Source of the DNA: Aquabacterium sp.
Lineage (GTDB): Bacteria > Pseudomonadota > Gammaproteobacteria > Burkholderiales > Burkholderiaceae_C
Assembly (NCBI RefSeq): GCF_030652515.1
Contig: NZ_JAUSAR010000082.1
Location: 1 to 64,000, forward strand
Reading direction: 5' to 3'
DNA length: 64,000 nt
In this document: in pieces, positions 31,753-40,330 of the stretch
Layout of the letters: every line of letters begins with the position of its first letter
How positions within the stretch are numbered: position 1 is the stretch's first letter
Notes under the pieces: model-generated
What the model was told of the DNA's origin: nothing
Databases searched by the model: none
Seen by the model: only the letters and a program-made list of their open reading frames with translations
Made by a program: the position numbers and the translations under genes

Positions 31753-31780
31753 CATCAGAGTTGGCCTGGGGCGGCCGCGC

Positions 31781-32359
31781 TCAGTGGTCGTCGCCCACGT
31801 CGTCGCCCACGGGCAGTTCAATGACATGGCCGACAGGAATGGGCTCGTCGAGCGCCCTTGCCGCATCGCGTTCGGCCTTCAACTGTGCACGGCGTTCGGC
31901 AAAAAATTCCTTCAGCAATCTGGAGGCCGGCTCGGCCAGCAAACCTCCCACGATCTGAGTGTGGTGGTTCAACTGCCGATGGCTGAACAGGTCCAGCACC
32001 GAACCGGCCACGCCGGTCTTGGGATCGGGCGCGGCAAACACCACCCGTTTGAAGCGCGCGTGCATCAGGGCCATCGCGCACATGGCGCAGGGCTCCAGCG
32101 TGACGTACAACTCGCAATCGGGCAGGCGGTAGTTCTCCAGCAATTGCGCGGCATGGCGCAAGGCCACGATCTCCGCGTGCGCGGTCGGGTCGTGCGTGGT
32201 GATGGGGCGGTTGTAGCCGGTGGCAATGACCTGGCCCTCGCGCATGATCACGGCGCCCACGGGCACCTCCCCGGCCAGCCAGGCGTTGTGGGCCTGGTCC
32301 AGCGCGATGCGCATGGCGCTTTCGTCGGCGGGGGTGAACTCAGACTCTTCAGCGCTCAC
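31781..32359 (-). CDS. tadA: tRNA adenosine-34 deaminase
   Basis: Converts A34 to inosine in tRNA-Arg(ACG). The zinc-dependent cytidine-deaminase fold shows the HAE motif (TAHAEIVALRHA) and the PCAMC motif (TLEPCAMCAMAL). GYNRPITTHDPTAHAE is typical of TadA and not of other deaminases. The 192-residue protein has a short N-terminal lead and a C-terminal acidic tail (VGDDVGDDH). The ATG overlaps the stop of the small upstream gene by 4 bases. Convergent with the KAS III gene. Confidence 0.95.
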   Translation of the reverse strand: MSAEESEFTPADESAMRIALDQAHNAWLAGEVPVGAVIMREGQVIATGYNRPITTHDPTAHAEIVALRHAAQLLENYRLPDCELYVTLEPCAMCAMALMHARFKRVVFAAPDPKTGVAGSVLDLFSHRQLNHHTQIVGGLLAEPASRLLKEFFAERRAQLKAERDAARALDEPIPVGHVIELPVGDDVGDDH

Positions 32360-32622
32360 GGCTTGGGCTCGATTTGTTGATCGACATCGGCGGCGCGACC
32401 TTGCATCAACTTGTTGACGTCATCATGAACCTGCTTTTGCAGTTGCTGCCCTTGCTGAGGGGTGGTGACTTGAGGCGCCGCGCCACCCACGACATCGCTG
32501 GCGGGCGATGACGCCACCGAGGCCGCCTTGTGCACCCCCGTTGCTGCCAACTGACGCTTGGCCACCAGGCCCACGATGGCCAGCACGACCAGCAATCCCA
32601 CCAATGAAAACAGGCCGCGCAT
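32356..32622 (-). CDS. small membrane-anchored hypothetical protein
   Basis: An 88-residue protein with one N-terminal membrane helix (MRGLFSLVGLLVVLAIVGLVAKRQLA) and a soluble tail rich in Gln, Val and Asp (PQQGQQLQKQVHDDVNK). It overlaps the tadA start by 4 bases, which supports that it is real and co-translated with tadA. I do not recognise a family with a known function. Confidence 0.7.
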   Translation of the reverse strand: MRGLFSLVGLLVVLAIVGLVAKRQLAATGVHKAASVASSPASDVVGGAAPQVTTPQQGQQLQKQVHDDVNKLMQGRAADVDQQIEPKP

Positions 32623-32697
32623 CTATCTCATCCTTTTGGGGTGGATTCGCGTGGATTATCACCTGGAGGCAAGCGCGCTCTGAATCCACAAAACAGT

Positions 32698-33297
32698 TCA
32701 GCCTTTCAGCCTGTCAACCACCAAGGGCCAACGGCCTAAGATGGTGTACTGCCCTTGTCCGATCAGACTGTGCACCAGGACAAAGTCCTGCACCGGCCAA
32801 GTGATGGGCTCGATAGGCCGTTCGTCCACCCTGCGGTCTCCGTACAGCAAGGTGAGGTGCGGCGTGTAACTTGATTTTGACGTCTTGGACACACCTGCGC
32901 GCGCCAGGATCTGGTCAAGCTGGGATTGGAAAGCCGTCACCTCGGCAACCCCTTCACCTCCCAACAGCACCAAGGGCAACTTGCCCGGTTTGCCTGAAAA
33001 ACTCGAAACCCGGTCAAAGGTCAGGACAAACGATGGGGACGACCAGGAGCCCACCGCATCCCGAAGCGCGCTCATGGTGCTGGTCGGTATACCCAGGTAG
33101 TCGCCGACATGGTGGAGGGTGACATGGAGCCGCTCGGGGCTGATCGGCTTGGCCTTCAACCCATGCTCGTCACGCAGTTGCTGCGTCAAGGTGGCCACCC
33201 GTTTCACAGCGGACAGGTCCGGCAGCAAAGCCAGAAACAGGCGATCCGTCGGCGCCGAAGGCGCGTCAAAACCTTCCAGCATGGCTTGATCTTGCAT
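32698..33297 (-). CDS. thpR: RNA 2',3'-cyclic phosphodiesterase (2'-5' RNA ligase family)
   Basis: A 199-residue 2H phosphoesterase. The two HxT motifs that define the family are LHVTLHHVG and PHLTLLYGD. It opens RNA 2',3'-cyclic phosphates in vitro, but the cellular substrate in bacteria is unclear. The ATG at 33297 has GGGAAG just before it. An ATG 24 bases further up would collide with the paoC stop. Lies 23 bases after paoC, so it may be read through from the pao operon. Confidence 0.88.
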   Translation of the reverse strand: MQDQAMLEGFDAPSAPTDRLFLALLPDLSAVKRVATLTQQLRDEHGLKAKPISPERLHVTLHHVGDYLGIPTSTMSALRDAVGSWSSPSFVLTFDRVSSFSGKPGKLPLVLLGGEGVAEVTAFQSQLDQILARAGVSKTSKSSYTPHLTLLYGDRRVDERPIEPITWPVQDFVLVHSLIGQGQYTILGRWPLVVDRLKG

Positions 33298-33320
33298 GTA
33301 ACTTCCCTTCAACCACCGCA

Positions 33321-35531
33321 TCAAGCCACTGGTGGCAAGCGGTCTAAAAACTTGTCGAGTGTGATGGGATAGTCTCGCACGCGGACACCTGTCGCGTTGT
33401 AGATGGCATTGGCCACGGCGGCACCGAGCCCGCAAATGCCCAGTTCGCCAACACCCTTGGCTTTCATGGGCGAGGAGATCGGGTCGGTCTCGTCCAGGAA
33501 GATCACGTCCTGATGGGGAATGTCGGCATGCACCGGCACCTCGTAGCCCACCAGATCGTGGTTGACGAAAAAGCCGTGGCGCTTGTCCACAGCGAGTTCC
33601 TCCATCAACGCAGCACCAACGCCCATGGTCATCGCACCGATCACCTGGCTGCGCGCACTTTTGGGGTTCAGTATCCTGCCTGCGGCGCAAACGGCCAGCA
33701 TGCGCCGCACCCGGATCTCGCCAGTGACGGCATCAACGCCCACCTCCACGAAGTGCGCGCCAAAGGTCGATTGCTGGTACTTCTTGTCGAGGTCACCAAA
33801 CTCAATGGCGTCTTCGACCACCAGTTCCGCCTCCCCCGCTGCCTGCGCCAGCGGGATCGCGCGGTCGCCGCTCTTGACCATGCCATCAGAAAACGCCACA
33901 TCGGGCGACGTGATGCCGAGCTTGTTCGCCACGGCTTCGCGCAGCTTCATGCAAGCCGCATAGACGCCGGAGGTCGAGCTGTTGGCGCCCCACTGGCCAC
34001 CAGAGCCGGCCGATACAGGGTCCGCCGAATCACCCAGTCGCACGGCCACCCTGTTCAATGGCACACCCATCACTTCAGCAGCGGTTTGGGCGATGACGGT
34101 GTAGGAGCCGGTGCCGATGTCCGTCATGTCGGTTTCCACCGTGATCAGGCCCTGCTTGTTCAGGCGAACGCGGGCACCCGATTTCATCACCATGTTGTTG
34201 CGGAAGGCCGCTGCCACGCCCATGCCCACGAGCCACCGACCATCTCGGACCTGGCCCGGTTGGGCCTTGCGCTGGGCCCAGCCGAAACGCTCCGCGCCTG
34301 TGCGCAGACACTCGACCAGGCGACGTTGCGAGAACGGGCGGCCAGGCTTTTCAGGATCGACCTGCGTGTCGTTCAGCACGCGAAACTCGATGGGGTCAAG
34401 GCCCAGCATTTCCGCCATCTCGTCCATCGCGATTTCTAGCGCCATCATGCCGGGCGCTTCGCCAGGAGCGCGCATGGCATTGCCCTCGGGCAGGTCGAGC
34501 ACGGCCAGGCGGGTCGTCGTCAGGCGATTTGCGCCCGCGTACAGCAGACGGGTCTGGTTGACGGCAGTTTCGGCTTGGCCATTGGGCAAGTCGCCAGACC
34601 AACTCTCGTGGGCCATGGCGGTGATCTTGCCATCGCGCGTGGCACCGATGCGGATGCGCTGGATGGTGGCTGGACGGTGCGTGGTGTTGTTGGCCATCAA
34701 GGGCCTCTGCAGCGCCACCTTGACAGGCCGCTGCGCTGCCCGCGCACCCAAGGCGGCCAGAAGTGCATCGGCCCGCACGAACAGCTTGCCGCCAAAGCCG
34801 CCACCAATGAAGGGTGAGACCAGGCGGACGTTGGCCTTGGGCACGCCCAAGGTCTTGGCCAAGTCGCCCACGCTCCAGGCGATCATCTGGTTGGATGTCC
34901 AGACCGTGAGCTTGTCGCCTTTCCAGGCTGCGGTCGAAGCGTGCGGCTCCATCATGGCGTGGGACTGATCTGGCGTGGTGTAGGTTGCGTCGAACTGCAC
35001 CGGCGCCCCCGCATGAGCGCCGACAAAGTCACCGACCTTGGATTCCGGCGGACCGGCAGAGGGCGTCGGCTTGGGTGGCCGTGCCGCCTCTTTTTCCTTG
35101 GCAAGGTCAAACTTGCCCGGCAAGCGCACGTAGTCGATCCGGATCAGTTGCGCTGCGGCGCGCGCCTGCTCAAAGGTGTCTGCCACCACCAGGGCCAACG
35201 CTTGGTGGTAGTGCTGGATTTCCGGTCCGCCCAGCAGCTTGGCGGTGTTGAAATCACCTTTGCCCAGCTTGCCAGCGTTGCGGGCGGTCACGATGGTGAT
35301 CACGCCGGGTGCAGCACGGGCCGCGCTCAGGTCCATGGAAGCGATGCGTCCCTTTGCAATGCCAGCGCCCAGCACGCAGCCGTGAGCGGCCTGGGGCGCC
35401 ACGTCGTGGCGCTCATAGGCGTAGGGCGCGCGTCCCGAGGTCTTCAGCGGTCCGTCGATGCGGTCCGTCGGCTTGCCGATGATTTTGAGTTGGTCGATCG
35501 GATTGGTCGTGGCAGGCGTGTCGAATTTCAT
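33321..35531 (-). CDS. paoC: periplasmic aldehyde oxidoreductase, molybdenum-binding subunit
   Basis: Large subunit of a xanthine-oxidase-family enzyme like E. coli PaoABC, which oxidises aldehydes to acids. The 736 residues match PaoC length (732). Molybdenum cofactor-binding motifs include SPFIGGGFGGKLFV, RAPGEAPGMMALE and GSGGQWGANSS, and the catalytic glutamate lies in KGVGELGICGLG. The start ATG at 35531 lies 2 bases after the paoB stop. It is exported with PaoA, since it has no signal itself. The dedicated chaperone PaoD (XdhC-like) is not seen in the window, so cofactor insertion would depend on a distant gene. Confidence 0.92.
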   Translation of the reverse strand: MKFDTPATTNPIDQLKIIGKPTDRIDGPLKTSGRAPYAYERHDVAPQAAHGCVLGAGIAKGRIASMDLSAARAAPGVITIVTARNAGKLGKGDFNTAKLLGGPEIQHYHQALALVVADTFEQARAAAQLIRIDYVRLPGKFDLAKEKEAARPPKPTPSAGPPESKVGDFVGAHAGAPVQFDATYTTPDQSHAMMEPHASTAAWKGDKLTVWTSNQMIAWSVGDLAKTLGVPKANVRLVSPFIGGGFGGKLFVRADALLAALGARAAQRPVKVALQRPLMANNTTHRPATIQRIRIGATRDGKITAMAHESWSGDLPNGQAETAVNQTRLLYAGANRLTTTRLAVLDLPEGNAMRAPGEAPGMMALEIAMDEMAEMLGLDPIEFRVLNDTQVDPEKPGRPFSQRRLVECLRTGAERFGWAQRKAQPGQVRDGRWLVGMGVAAAFRNNMVMKSGARVRLNKQGLITVETDMTDIGTGSYTVIAQTAAEVMGVPLNRVAVRLGDSADPVSAGSGGQWGANSSTSGVYAACMKLREAVANKLGITSPDVAFSDGMVKSGDRAIPLAQAAGEAELVVEDAIEFGDLDKKYQQSTFGAHFVEVGVDAVTGEIRVRRMLAVCAAGRILNPKSARSQVIGAMTMGVGAALMEELAVDKRHGFFVNHDLVGYEVPVHADIPHQDVIFLDETDPISSPMKAKGVGELGICGLGAAVANAIYNATGVRVRDYPITLDKFLDRLPPVA

Positions 35532-35533
35532 GG

Positions 35534-36484
35534 TCAAGTCCTCGCTTGAAGCAAGGCGGCAGCGAGCGAGCGCTCCGCCAAGACCAGCTTGAATGCGTTG
35601 TCCTCGGTCGGCTGTGCCCCGGCCAGCAGTTGTGACATCACGGCCGGAGCACCTCGTGACATCGAGGTCTCTGCGGCTTCCACGCGCCATGGCTTGTGCG
35701 CCACGCCACCAAGCGCCACCCTGCCCGATCCATCGCGCTGCACGATCGCTGCCACGGACACCAGTGCAAACGCGTACGAGGCGCGATCACGCACTTTTCG
35801 ATAAACGTGTGTGCCGCCCAGCGGCTTGGGCAACAAGACGGAAGTGATCAGTTCATCCCGCTCCAAAGTCGTTTCGATGTGAGGAGTGTCGCCCGGCAGG
35901 CGGTAGAAATCAGCGATGGGAATCACGCGCCTGGCACCGTCCGGCCGCACGGTCTCAATGGTCGCATCCAACACCCGCATGGCCACGGCCATGTCGCTTG
36001 GGTGGGTAGCAATGCAGGCCTTGCTGGCCCCGATCACCGCGTGCTGGCGCGTGACGCCACCGATGGCACTGCAGCCGCTGCCGGGCAATCGCTTGTTGCA
36101 GGGTTGGTCTGTGTCGTAGAAGTAAGCGCAACGCGTGCGCTGCAACAGGTTGCCCGCTGTGGTGGCCTTGTTGCGCAATTGGCCCGAGGCGCCGGACAAC
36201 AAGGCCCGAGACAGCACGGCGTGGTCGCGCCGCACACGCTGGTCGGCGGCCAAATCGGTGTTGCGCACCAGGGCGCCAATGCGCAAACCGCCCTCGGGCG
36301 TGGCTTCGATCTTGTCCAGGGCCAGGCCGTTGACGTCCACCAGGTGCGTCGGCACCTCGATTTGCAGCTTCATCAGGTCCAGCAAGTTGGTGCCCCCCGC
36401 GATGAACTTGGCACCGGGGTGCCTGGACACGGCCAAGGCGGCTTCGGCGGGAGATTTCACCTTCTCGTACGTGAACGGTTTCAT
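35534..36484 (-). CDS. paoB: aldehyde oxidoreductase, FAD-binding subunit
   Basis: 316 residues, close to E. coli PaoB. The FAD-binding [16 protein letters not shown] near residue 25 is typical of the CO-dehydrogenase flavoprotein family. Four cysteines in [26 protein letters not shown] and SKACIATHP match the extra 4Fe-4S insert found in PaoB and in 4-hydroxybenzoyl-CoA reductase beta subunits. It overlaps paoA by 4 bases and paoC follows after 2 bases. Electrons pass from Mo via 2Fe-2S and FAD to an acceptor. Confidence 0.92.
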   Translation of the reverse strand: MKPFTYEKVKSPAEAALAVSRHPGAKFIAGGTNLLDLMKLQIEVPTHLVDVNGLALDKIEATPEGGLRIGALVRNTDLAADQRVRRDHAVLSRALLSGASGQLRNKATTAGNLLQRTRCAYFYDTDQPCNKRLPGSGCSAIGGVTRQHAVIGASKACIATHPSDMAVAMRVLDATIETVRPDGARRVIPIADFYRLPGDTPHIETTLERDELITSVLLPKPLGGTHVYRKVRDRASYAFALVSVAAIVQRDGSGRVALGGVAHKPWRVEAAETSMSRGAPAVMSQLLAGAQPTEDNAFKLVLAERSLAAALLQART

Positions 36485-37131
36485 GCCTGGCCTCCAGCGA
36501 CTTCGGTGATCGCATCGACGATGTTGGAATAAGCCCCGCAGCGACAGAGGTTGCCGCTCATGCGTTCGCGCAGCTCTTCAGCCGACAGGAGTGGCCTGGC
36601 GTTGAGGTCGGCGCTCACGTGGCTGGGAATGCCGCGCTTGATTTCCTCCAGCACGGCCACCGCCGAGCAGATCTGCCCTGGTGTGCAGTAACCGCATTGG
36701 TAGCCATCATGTTTGACGAAAGCGGCCTGCATGGGGTGCAATCGCCGAGGATTGCCCAGCCCTTCGATGGTGGTGACTTGGGCGCCGTCGTGCATGACGG
36801 CCAGCGTCAGGCATGAGTTGATGCGCTGGCCATCCAGGATCACGGTGCAGGCGCCGCATTGCCCGTGGTCGCAGCCCTTTTTGGTGCCAGTCAGGTGCAG
36901 GTGTTCACGCAGCGCGTCGAGCAAGGTTGTTCGCGTGTCGAGCGCCAGAGCATGGGTTTGGTCATTGATGGTCAGCGACACTTTTGCCAACGGCGTCGGT
37001 AAATTCGACACGCGCGCTGACGCTTCGGCTGCGCCGGCCGGCGGTGCCGCCACCGCAGCGGCAGAAGCCGCGCCCACGATGAGCAGGTCACGGCGAGAGA
37101 TCGTCGCGTCCAGGTCTGAAGGGTCGTCCAT
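36481..37131 (-). CDS. paoA: aldehyde oxidoreductase, 2Fe-2S subunit with Tat signal
   Basis: 216 residues. The N-terminus has a twin-arginine export signal ([20 protein letters not shown]), so the assembled enzyme acts in the periplasm. Two 2Fe-2S domains follow: [18 protein letters not shown] and CLTLAV for the plant-type cluster, then [14 protein letters not shown] and [12 protein letters not shown] for the helical one. AGGAG precedes the ATG by about 6 bases. First gene of paoABC, divergent from the plsC-like operon start at 37266. Confidence 0.94.
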   Translation of the reverse strand: MDDPSDLDATISRRDLLIVGAASAAAVAAPPAGAAEASARVSNLPTPLAKVSLTINDQTHALALDTRTTLLDALREHLHLTGTKKGCDHGQCGACTVILDGQRINSCLTLAVMHDGAQVTTIEGLGNPRRLHPMQAAFVKHDGYQCGYCTPGQICSAVAVLEEIKRGIPSHVSADLNARPLLSAEELRERMSGNLCRCGAYSNIVDAITEVAGGQA

Positions 37132-37265
37132 GTCGGCTCCTGTGACTCATGCCAGTGATAAACCGACAAAATGGCAATTGACGTGCCGCAGCTGGCCTCG
37201 TCATCGGCCAGATGGGCTCCATGCGAATGCCCTAGACTGCGCAAACGTCCACCCCACACCGAGTG

Positions 37266-38135
37266 ATGCCTGCCGCCTCATCGCCATTAATCGATACGCT
37301 CACCGAGATCAACATCGTTGATTTGCTGGATTCGATCGGCCTGTTGCGTTTTCAGGGCACACCTTTGCGTCGGCTGTTCAGGCCTGCGGCACGCCGCTTT
37401 GCCCGCACGGCAAATGAATTTGACAACCGCGTGGGCGACCACGGCCTGGCGCAAGGCAGTGCTTGGCTGATGAGCCAGATGACGGCTGGCGTGTGCACCA
37501 CGGGCCTGGAGCACATCCCGGCTCAGGGCCCCGTGTTCATCCTGGCCAACCACCCGGGCATGACCGACACAGTGGCACTGTTTGCCAGCCTGGCATCGCG
37601 CCCTGACTTGCGGGTGATTGCGCTGGATCGCCCCTTCCTGCGCGCCTTGCCCCATGTCGCTCGGCAATTGATCTTCCTGCCCGAGGAAGAATCCGGGCGC
37701 ATGGCCGTGGTCCGCGCTGGCGCCAAACACCTGAAGGAAGGCGGCGCCCTGCTGACATTCCCGGCCGGAGAGATCGAGCCCGACCCCGCCACCTTCGGCA
37801 CGCAGCGGGCAGTGGACTCATTGCGGAGCTGGTCCAGCAGCTATGCCTTGTTCGCCCGCATGGCGCCCCAAACACAGTTTGTACCGACGCTGGTGAGCCA
37901 CGTCATCTCGCCCGCGGCCCAGCGGCATCCGCTCACCCTGTTGCGGCGCACGGCACGCCAGAAAGAAAAGCTGGCAACAGCGCTGCAGGTGGCTTTGCCA
38001 CGCTACCGTGACCTGGTCGCGAGGGTGACCTTCGGCGCACCACTGAGCGCCGATCAAGGCGATGCAAAAGCGCTTGGCCACTGCGTCACAGCACAGATGC
38101 GGCAACTCATCCTGGCCCATGGATCGGTGGCCTGA
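37266..38135 (+). CDS. 1-acylglycerol-3-phosphate acyltransferase-like protein
   Basis: A 289-residue PlsC-family acyltransferase. The catalytic motif is NHPGMTD (NHx4D type) near residue 100, and a substrate-binding FPAGE (LLTFPAGEIEPDP) follows. No long hydrophobic N-terminal helix is seen, so it is probably peripheral to the membrane. The gene ends directly against the BchC-like dehydrogenase (38135/38136), starting a six-gene tightly packed operon. It may acylate the small molecule made by the operon, or a glycerol lipid. The ATG at 37266 is used over a GTG at 37263. Confidence 0.78.
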   Translation: MPAASSPLIDTLTEINIVDLLDSIGLLRFQGTPLRRLFRPAARRFARTANEFDNRVGDHGLAQGSAWLMSQMTAGVCTTGLEHIPAQGPVFILANHPGMTDTVALFASLASRPDLRVIALDRPFLRALPHVARQLIFLPEEESGRMAVVRAGAKHLKEGGALLTFPAGEIEPDPATFGTQRAVDSLRSWSSSYALFARMAPQTQFVPTLVSHVISPAAQRHPLTLLRRTARQKEKLATALQVALPRYRDLVARVTFGAPLSADQGDAKALGHCVTAQMRQLILAHGSVA

Positions 38136-39119
38136 ATGAGCGATACCCTTGCCCAGGCCTGTTGGCTGACCCAACCCGGCCACGCCGAGTTGCGCACAGA
38201 AATCTTGCCGCAGCCGGGGCCCGATCAAGTGCTGGTCAAAGCCCTGCACAGCGGCATCAGCCGAGGCACGGAAACCCTGGTGTTTCGCGGCGAGGTGCCT
38301 GCCAGCGAGTTTGAGCGCATGCGCGCGCCGTTTCAGGCTGGCGACTTTCCAGCGCCAGTGAAGTATGGCTACAACAGCGTTGGCCTGGTCGAGCAAGGCC
38401 CCGCTCATCTGCTGGGGCAAACGGTGTTCTGCCTCTACCCGCATCAGACCCATTACGTGGTGCCCGCCACCGCCGTGCACCTGCTGCCCCCGGACGTGCC
38501 GCCAGCGCGGGCCGTGCTGGCCGCCAATGTGGAAACGGCCGTCAATGCCCTGTGGGATGCGGCACCGCGTGTGGGCGACCGCATCGCCGTGGTGGGTGGT
38601 GGTACCGTCGGCCTGCTGGTGGCCTGGCTGGCGGCGCGCTTGCCCGGCTGCCAGGTTCAATTGGTGGACACGCAAGAGGCCAGGCGTGCTGTCGCTGAGC
38701 GCCTTCATGTCGACTTCGCTTTGCCCGATGCTGCACGCGGCGAGGCCGACCTGGTGATCCATGCCAGCGGCCAATCCGAAGGCCTGGCCACGGCCCTGAA
38801 CCTGGCCGCCTTCGAGGCCACCGTGCTGGAGCTGAGCTGGTATGGCGAACGCCCCGTGACCGTGCCGCTGGGCGGTGCCTTTCACGCGCGCAGGCTCATC
38901 CTCAAAAGCTCGCAAGTGGGCCAGGTGGCCACCGCGCAGCGCGCTCGGTGGAGCCACCGGCGGCGCTTCGAGCTGGCCTTGTCATTCCTGAATCACCCAG
39001 CGCTGGACGCATTGATCACCGACGCCTCGCCGTTTGCCGCCTTGCCTGAAGTGCTCGCACGATTGGCAGCCTCCAGGCTTGACACCACCTTGTGTCACCG
39101 CATCGACTATCCGCAGTGA
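38136..39119 (+). CDS. BchC-like medium-chain dehydrogenase lacking zinc ligands
   Basis: A 327-residue MDR-fold oxidoreductase, closest in pattern to BchC-type proteins ([31 protein letters not shown]). The NAD(P)-binding motif is [16 protein letters not shown] near residue 150. The cysteine and His-Glu of classical zinc alcohol dehydrogenases are replaced ([14 protein letters not shown]), and the four-cysteine structural zinc loop is absent, so it is likely zinc-free. Second gene of the operon, abutting the acyltransferase gene. I infer oxidation or reduction of a sugar or side-chain carbon on a heterocycle. Confidence 0.8.
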   Translation: MSDTLAQACWLTQPGHAELRTEILPQPGPDQVLVKALHSGISRGTETLVFRGEVPASEFERMRAPFQAGDFPAPVKYGYNSVGLVEQGPAHLLGQTVFCLYPHQTHYVVPATAVHLLPPDVPPARAVLAANVETAVNALWDAAPRVGDRIAVVGGGTVGLLVAWLAARLPGCQVQLVDTQEARRAVAERLHVDFALPDAARGEADLVIHASGQSEGLATALNLAAFEATVLELSWYGERPVTVPLGGAFHARRLILKSSQVGQVATAQRARWSHRRRFELALSFLNHPALDALITDASPFAALPEVLARLAASRLDTTLCHRIDYPQ

Positions 39120-39127
39120 GGCGCCAG

Positions 39128-39913
39128 ATGAGCACCACGCCCCTCCCTCACGAAGACGAAGCCGAATGGCTGGACTTGCTGCGGGGACAAGACCCGTGCG
39201 CGATGGGTGGCGGCTCGCACATCCACACACTTTACGGCCCGCTCTTCGCCACGAAGCAGCAGCAGGGCACTTTCGTGGTCGGCCACCTGGCGCAGAGCCT
39301 GGACGGGCGCATCGCCACCACTTGCGGCGCCTCTCGCTGGCTCAGCGGCCAGGAAGACCTGATCCACACCCACCGCATGCGTGCCATCGCAGACGCTGTC
39401 ATCGTGGGCGCCAACACGGTCCTTCACGACAACCCGCAACTCACGGTGCGGCTTTGCGCGGGCAACCATCCGGTGCGGGTGATCATTGATCCGGAGCATC
39501 GGCTCGATGGCAGCCAACGCGTCTTCATCGATGACGGCGTGCCCACCCTCCTCCTCGTCGCCGCAGACCGCGAAGGGGCTGAGCGCCAGTGGGGGCATGC
39601 CGAAATCATCCCCCTGCCGCGCGGCCAGCACGGCCTCGACCCCTTCGCGATCCGCCGGACACTGGCGCTGCGCGGGCTGTCGTGGCTGTTCGTGGAAGGC
39701 GGCGGCATCACGGTATCCCGCTTCCTCGCTGCAGGTGCCCTCGACCGCCTGCAGATCACCGTCGCACCGGTCATCCTGGGCTCGGGCCGTCCCAGCGTGG
39801 TGCTGCCAGAGATCCACGATCTGGCACACAGCCTGCGACCGCTCACCCGCCGATTCCTGCTGGGTCAGGACACCATGATCGAGTGCGACTTCAATCCTGG
39901 CACCAACCACTGA
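39128..39913 (+). CDS. RibD C-terminal-type reductase (pyrimidine/pterin reductase family)
   Basis: A 261-residue single-domain protein of the RibD C-terminal reductase fold, related to dihydrofolate reductase. Typical motifs are LAQSLDGRIATTCGASRWLSG, IVGANTVLHDNPQLTVR and LFVEGGGITVSRFLAAGALDR. In riboflavin synthesis this domain reduces ribosylaminopyrimidine. The deaminase half of RibD is missing here, and no other rib genes are in the window, so a separate pathway is likely. About 60 N-terminal residues precede the core. The ATG at 39128 has GAGG a few bases before it. Confidence 0.85.
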   Translation: MSTTPLPHEDEAEWLDLLRGQDPCAMGGGSHIHTLYGPLFATKQQQGTFVVGHLAQSLDGRIATTCGASRWLSGQEDLIHTHRMRAIADAVIVGANTVLHDNPQLTVRLCAGNHPVRVIIDPEHRLDGSQRVFIDDGVPTLLLVAADREGAERQWGHAEIIPLPRGQHGLDPFAIRRTLALRGLSWLFVEGGGITVSRFLAAGALDRLQITVAPVILGSGRPSVVLPEIHDLAHSLRPLTRRFLLGQDTMIECDFNPGTNH

Positions 39914-39925
39914 GAACTCATCAAC

Positions 39926-40330
39926 ATGTACAGCCTTGCCGTCTCGGATCATTTCATGATCGCCCACAGTTTCCGTGGCGAAGTTTTTGGCCCGGCCCAG
40001 CAACTCCACGGCGCGACCTACAACGTCGAAATCGATTTTCGCCGCCCGACGCTCGACCAGCATGGCCTGGTGTGCGACATCGGCCTGGCCTTGCAGCTGC
40101 TGCGTGAAGTGCTGGCGGAGTTCAATTACAAGAACCTCGATGAACTGCCTCAATTCCAAGGCCGCAACACCACCACTGAACTGCTCGCCGGTGAGATCTT
40201 TGCCCGTGTGAAAGCCCGTGTGGCCGAAGGTGACGTGGGGCCCGGCACGGCTGGCGAGCTGGCATCACTGCGGGTGGTCTTGCGTGAATCGCCTGTCGCC
40301 TGGGCCAGCTTCGAGGGTGCGCTTCGCTGA
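39926..40330 (+). CDS. 6-pyruvoyl-tetrahydropterin synthase/QueD-like protein with altered active site
   Basis: A 134-residue T-fold protein. The start MYSLAVSDHFMIAHSF and LHGATYNVEIDF align with the PTPS/QueD zinc region, and YKNLDELPQFQGRNTTTELLA with its later half. In QueD three His bind zinc (AH, and both His of HGH) and a Cys acts as nucleophile. Here His14 and His28 remain, the third His is Ala30 (HGA), and the Cys position is Ala24. The Asp-His pair region reads FNYKNLDEL. His9 might substitute as a ligand (inference). So it is probably not a standard PTPS or QueD, though it may act on a related pterin or pyrimidine. It shares one base with the next gene. Confidence 0.78.
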   Translation: MYSLAVSDHFMIAHSFRGEVFGPAQQLHGATYNVEIDFRRPTLDQHGLVCDIGLALQLLREVLAEFNYKNLDELPQFQGRNTTTELLAGEIFARVKARVAEGDVGPGTAGELASLRVVLRESPVAWASFEGALR

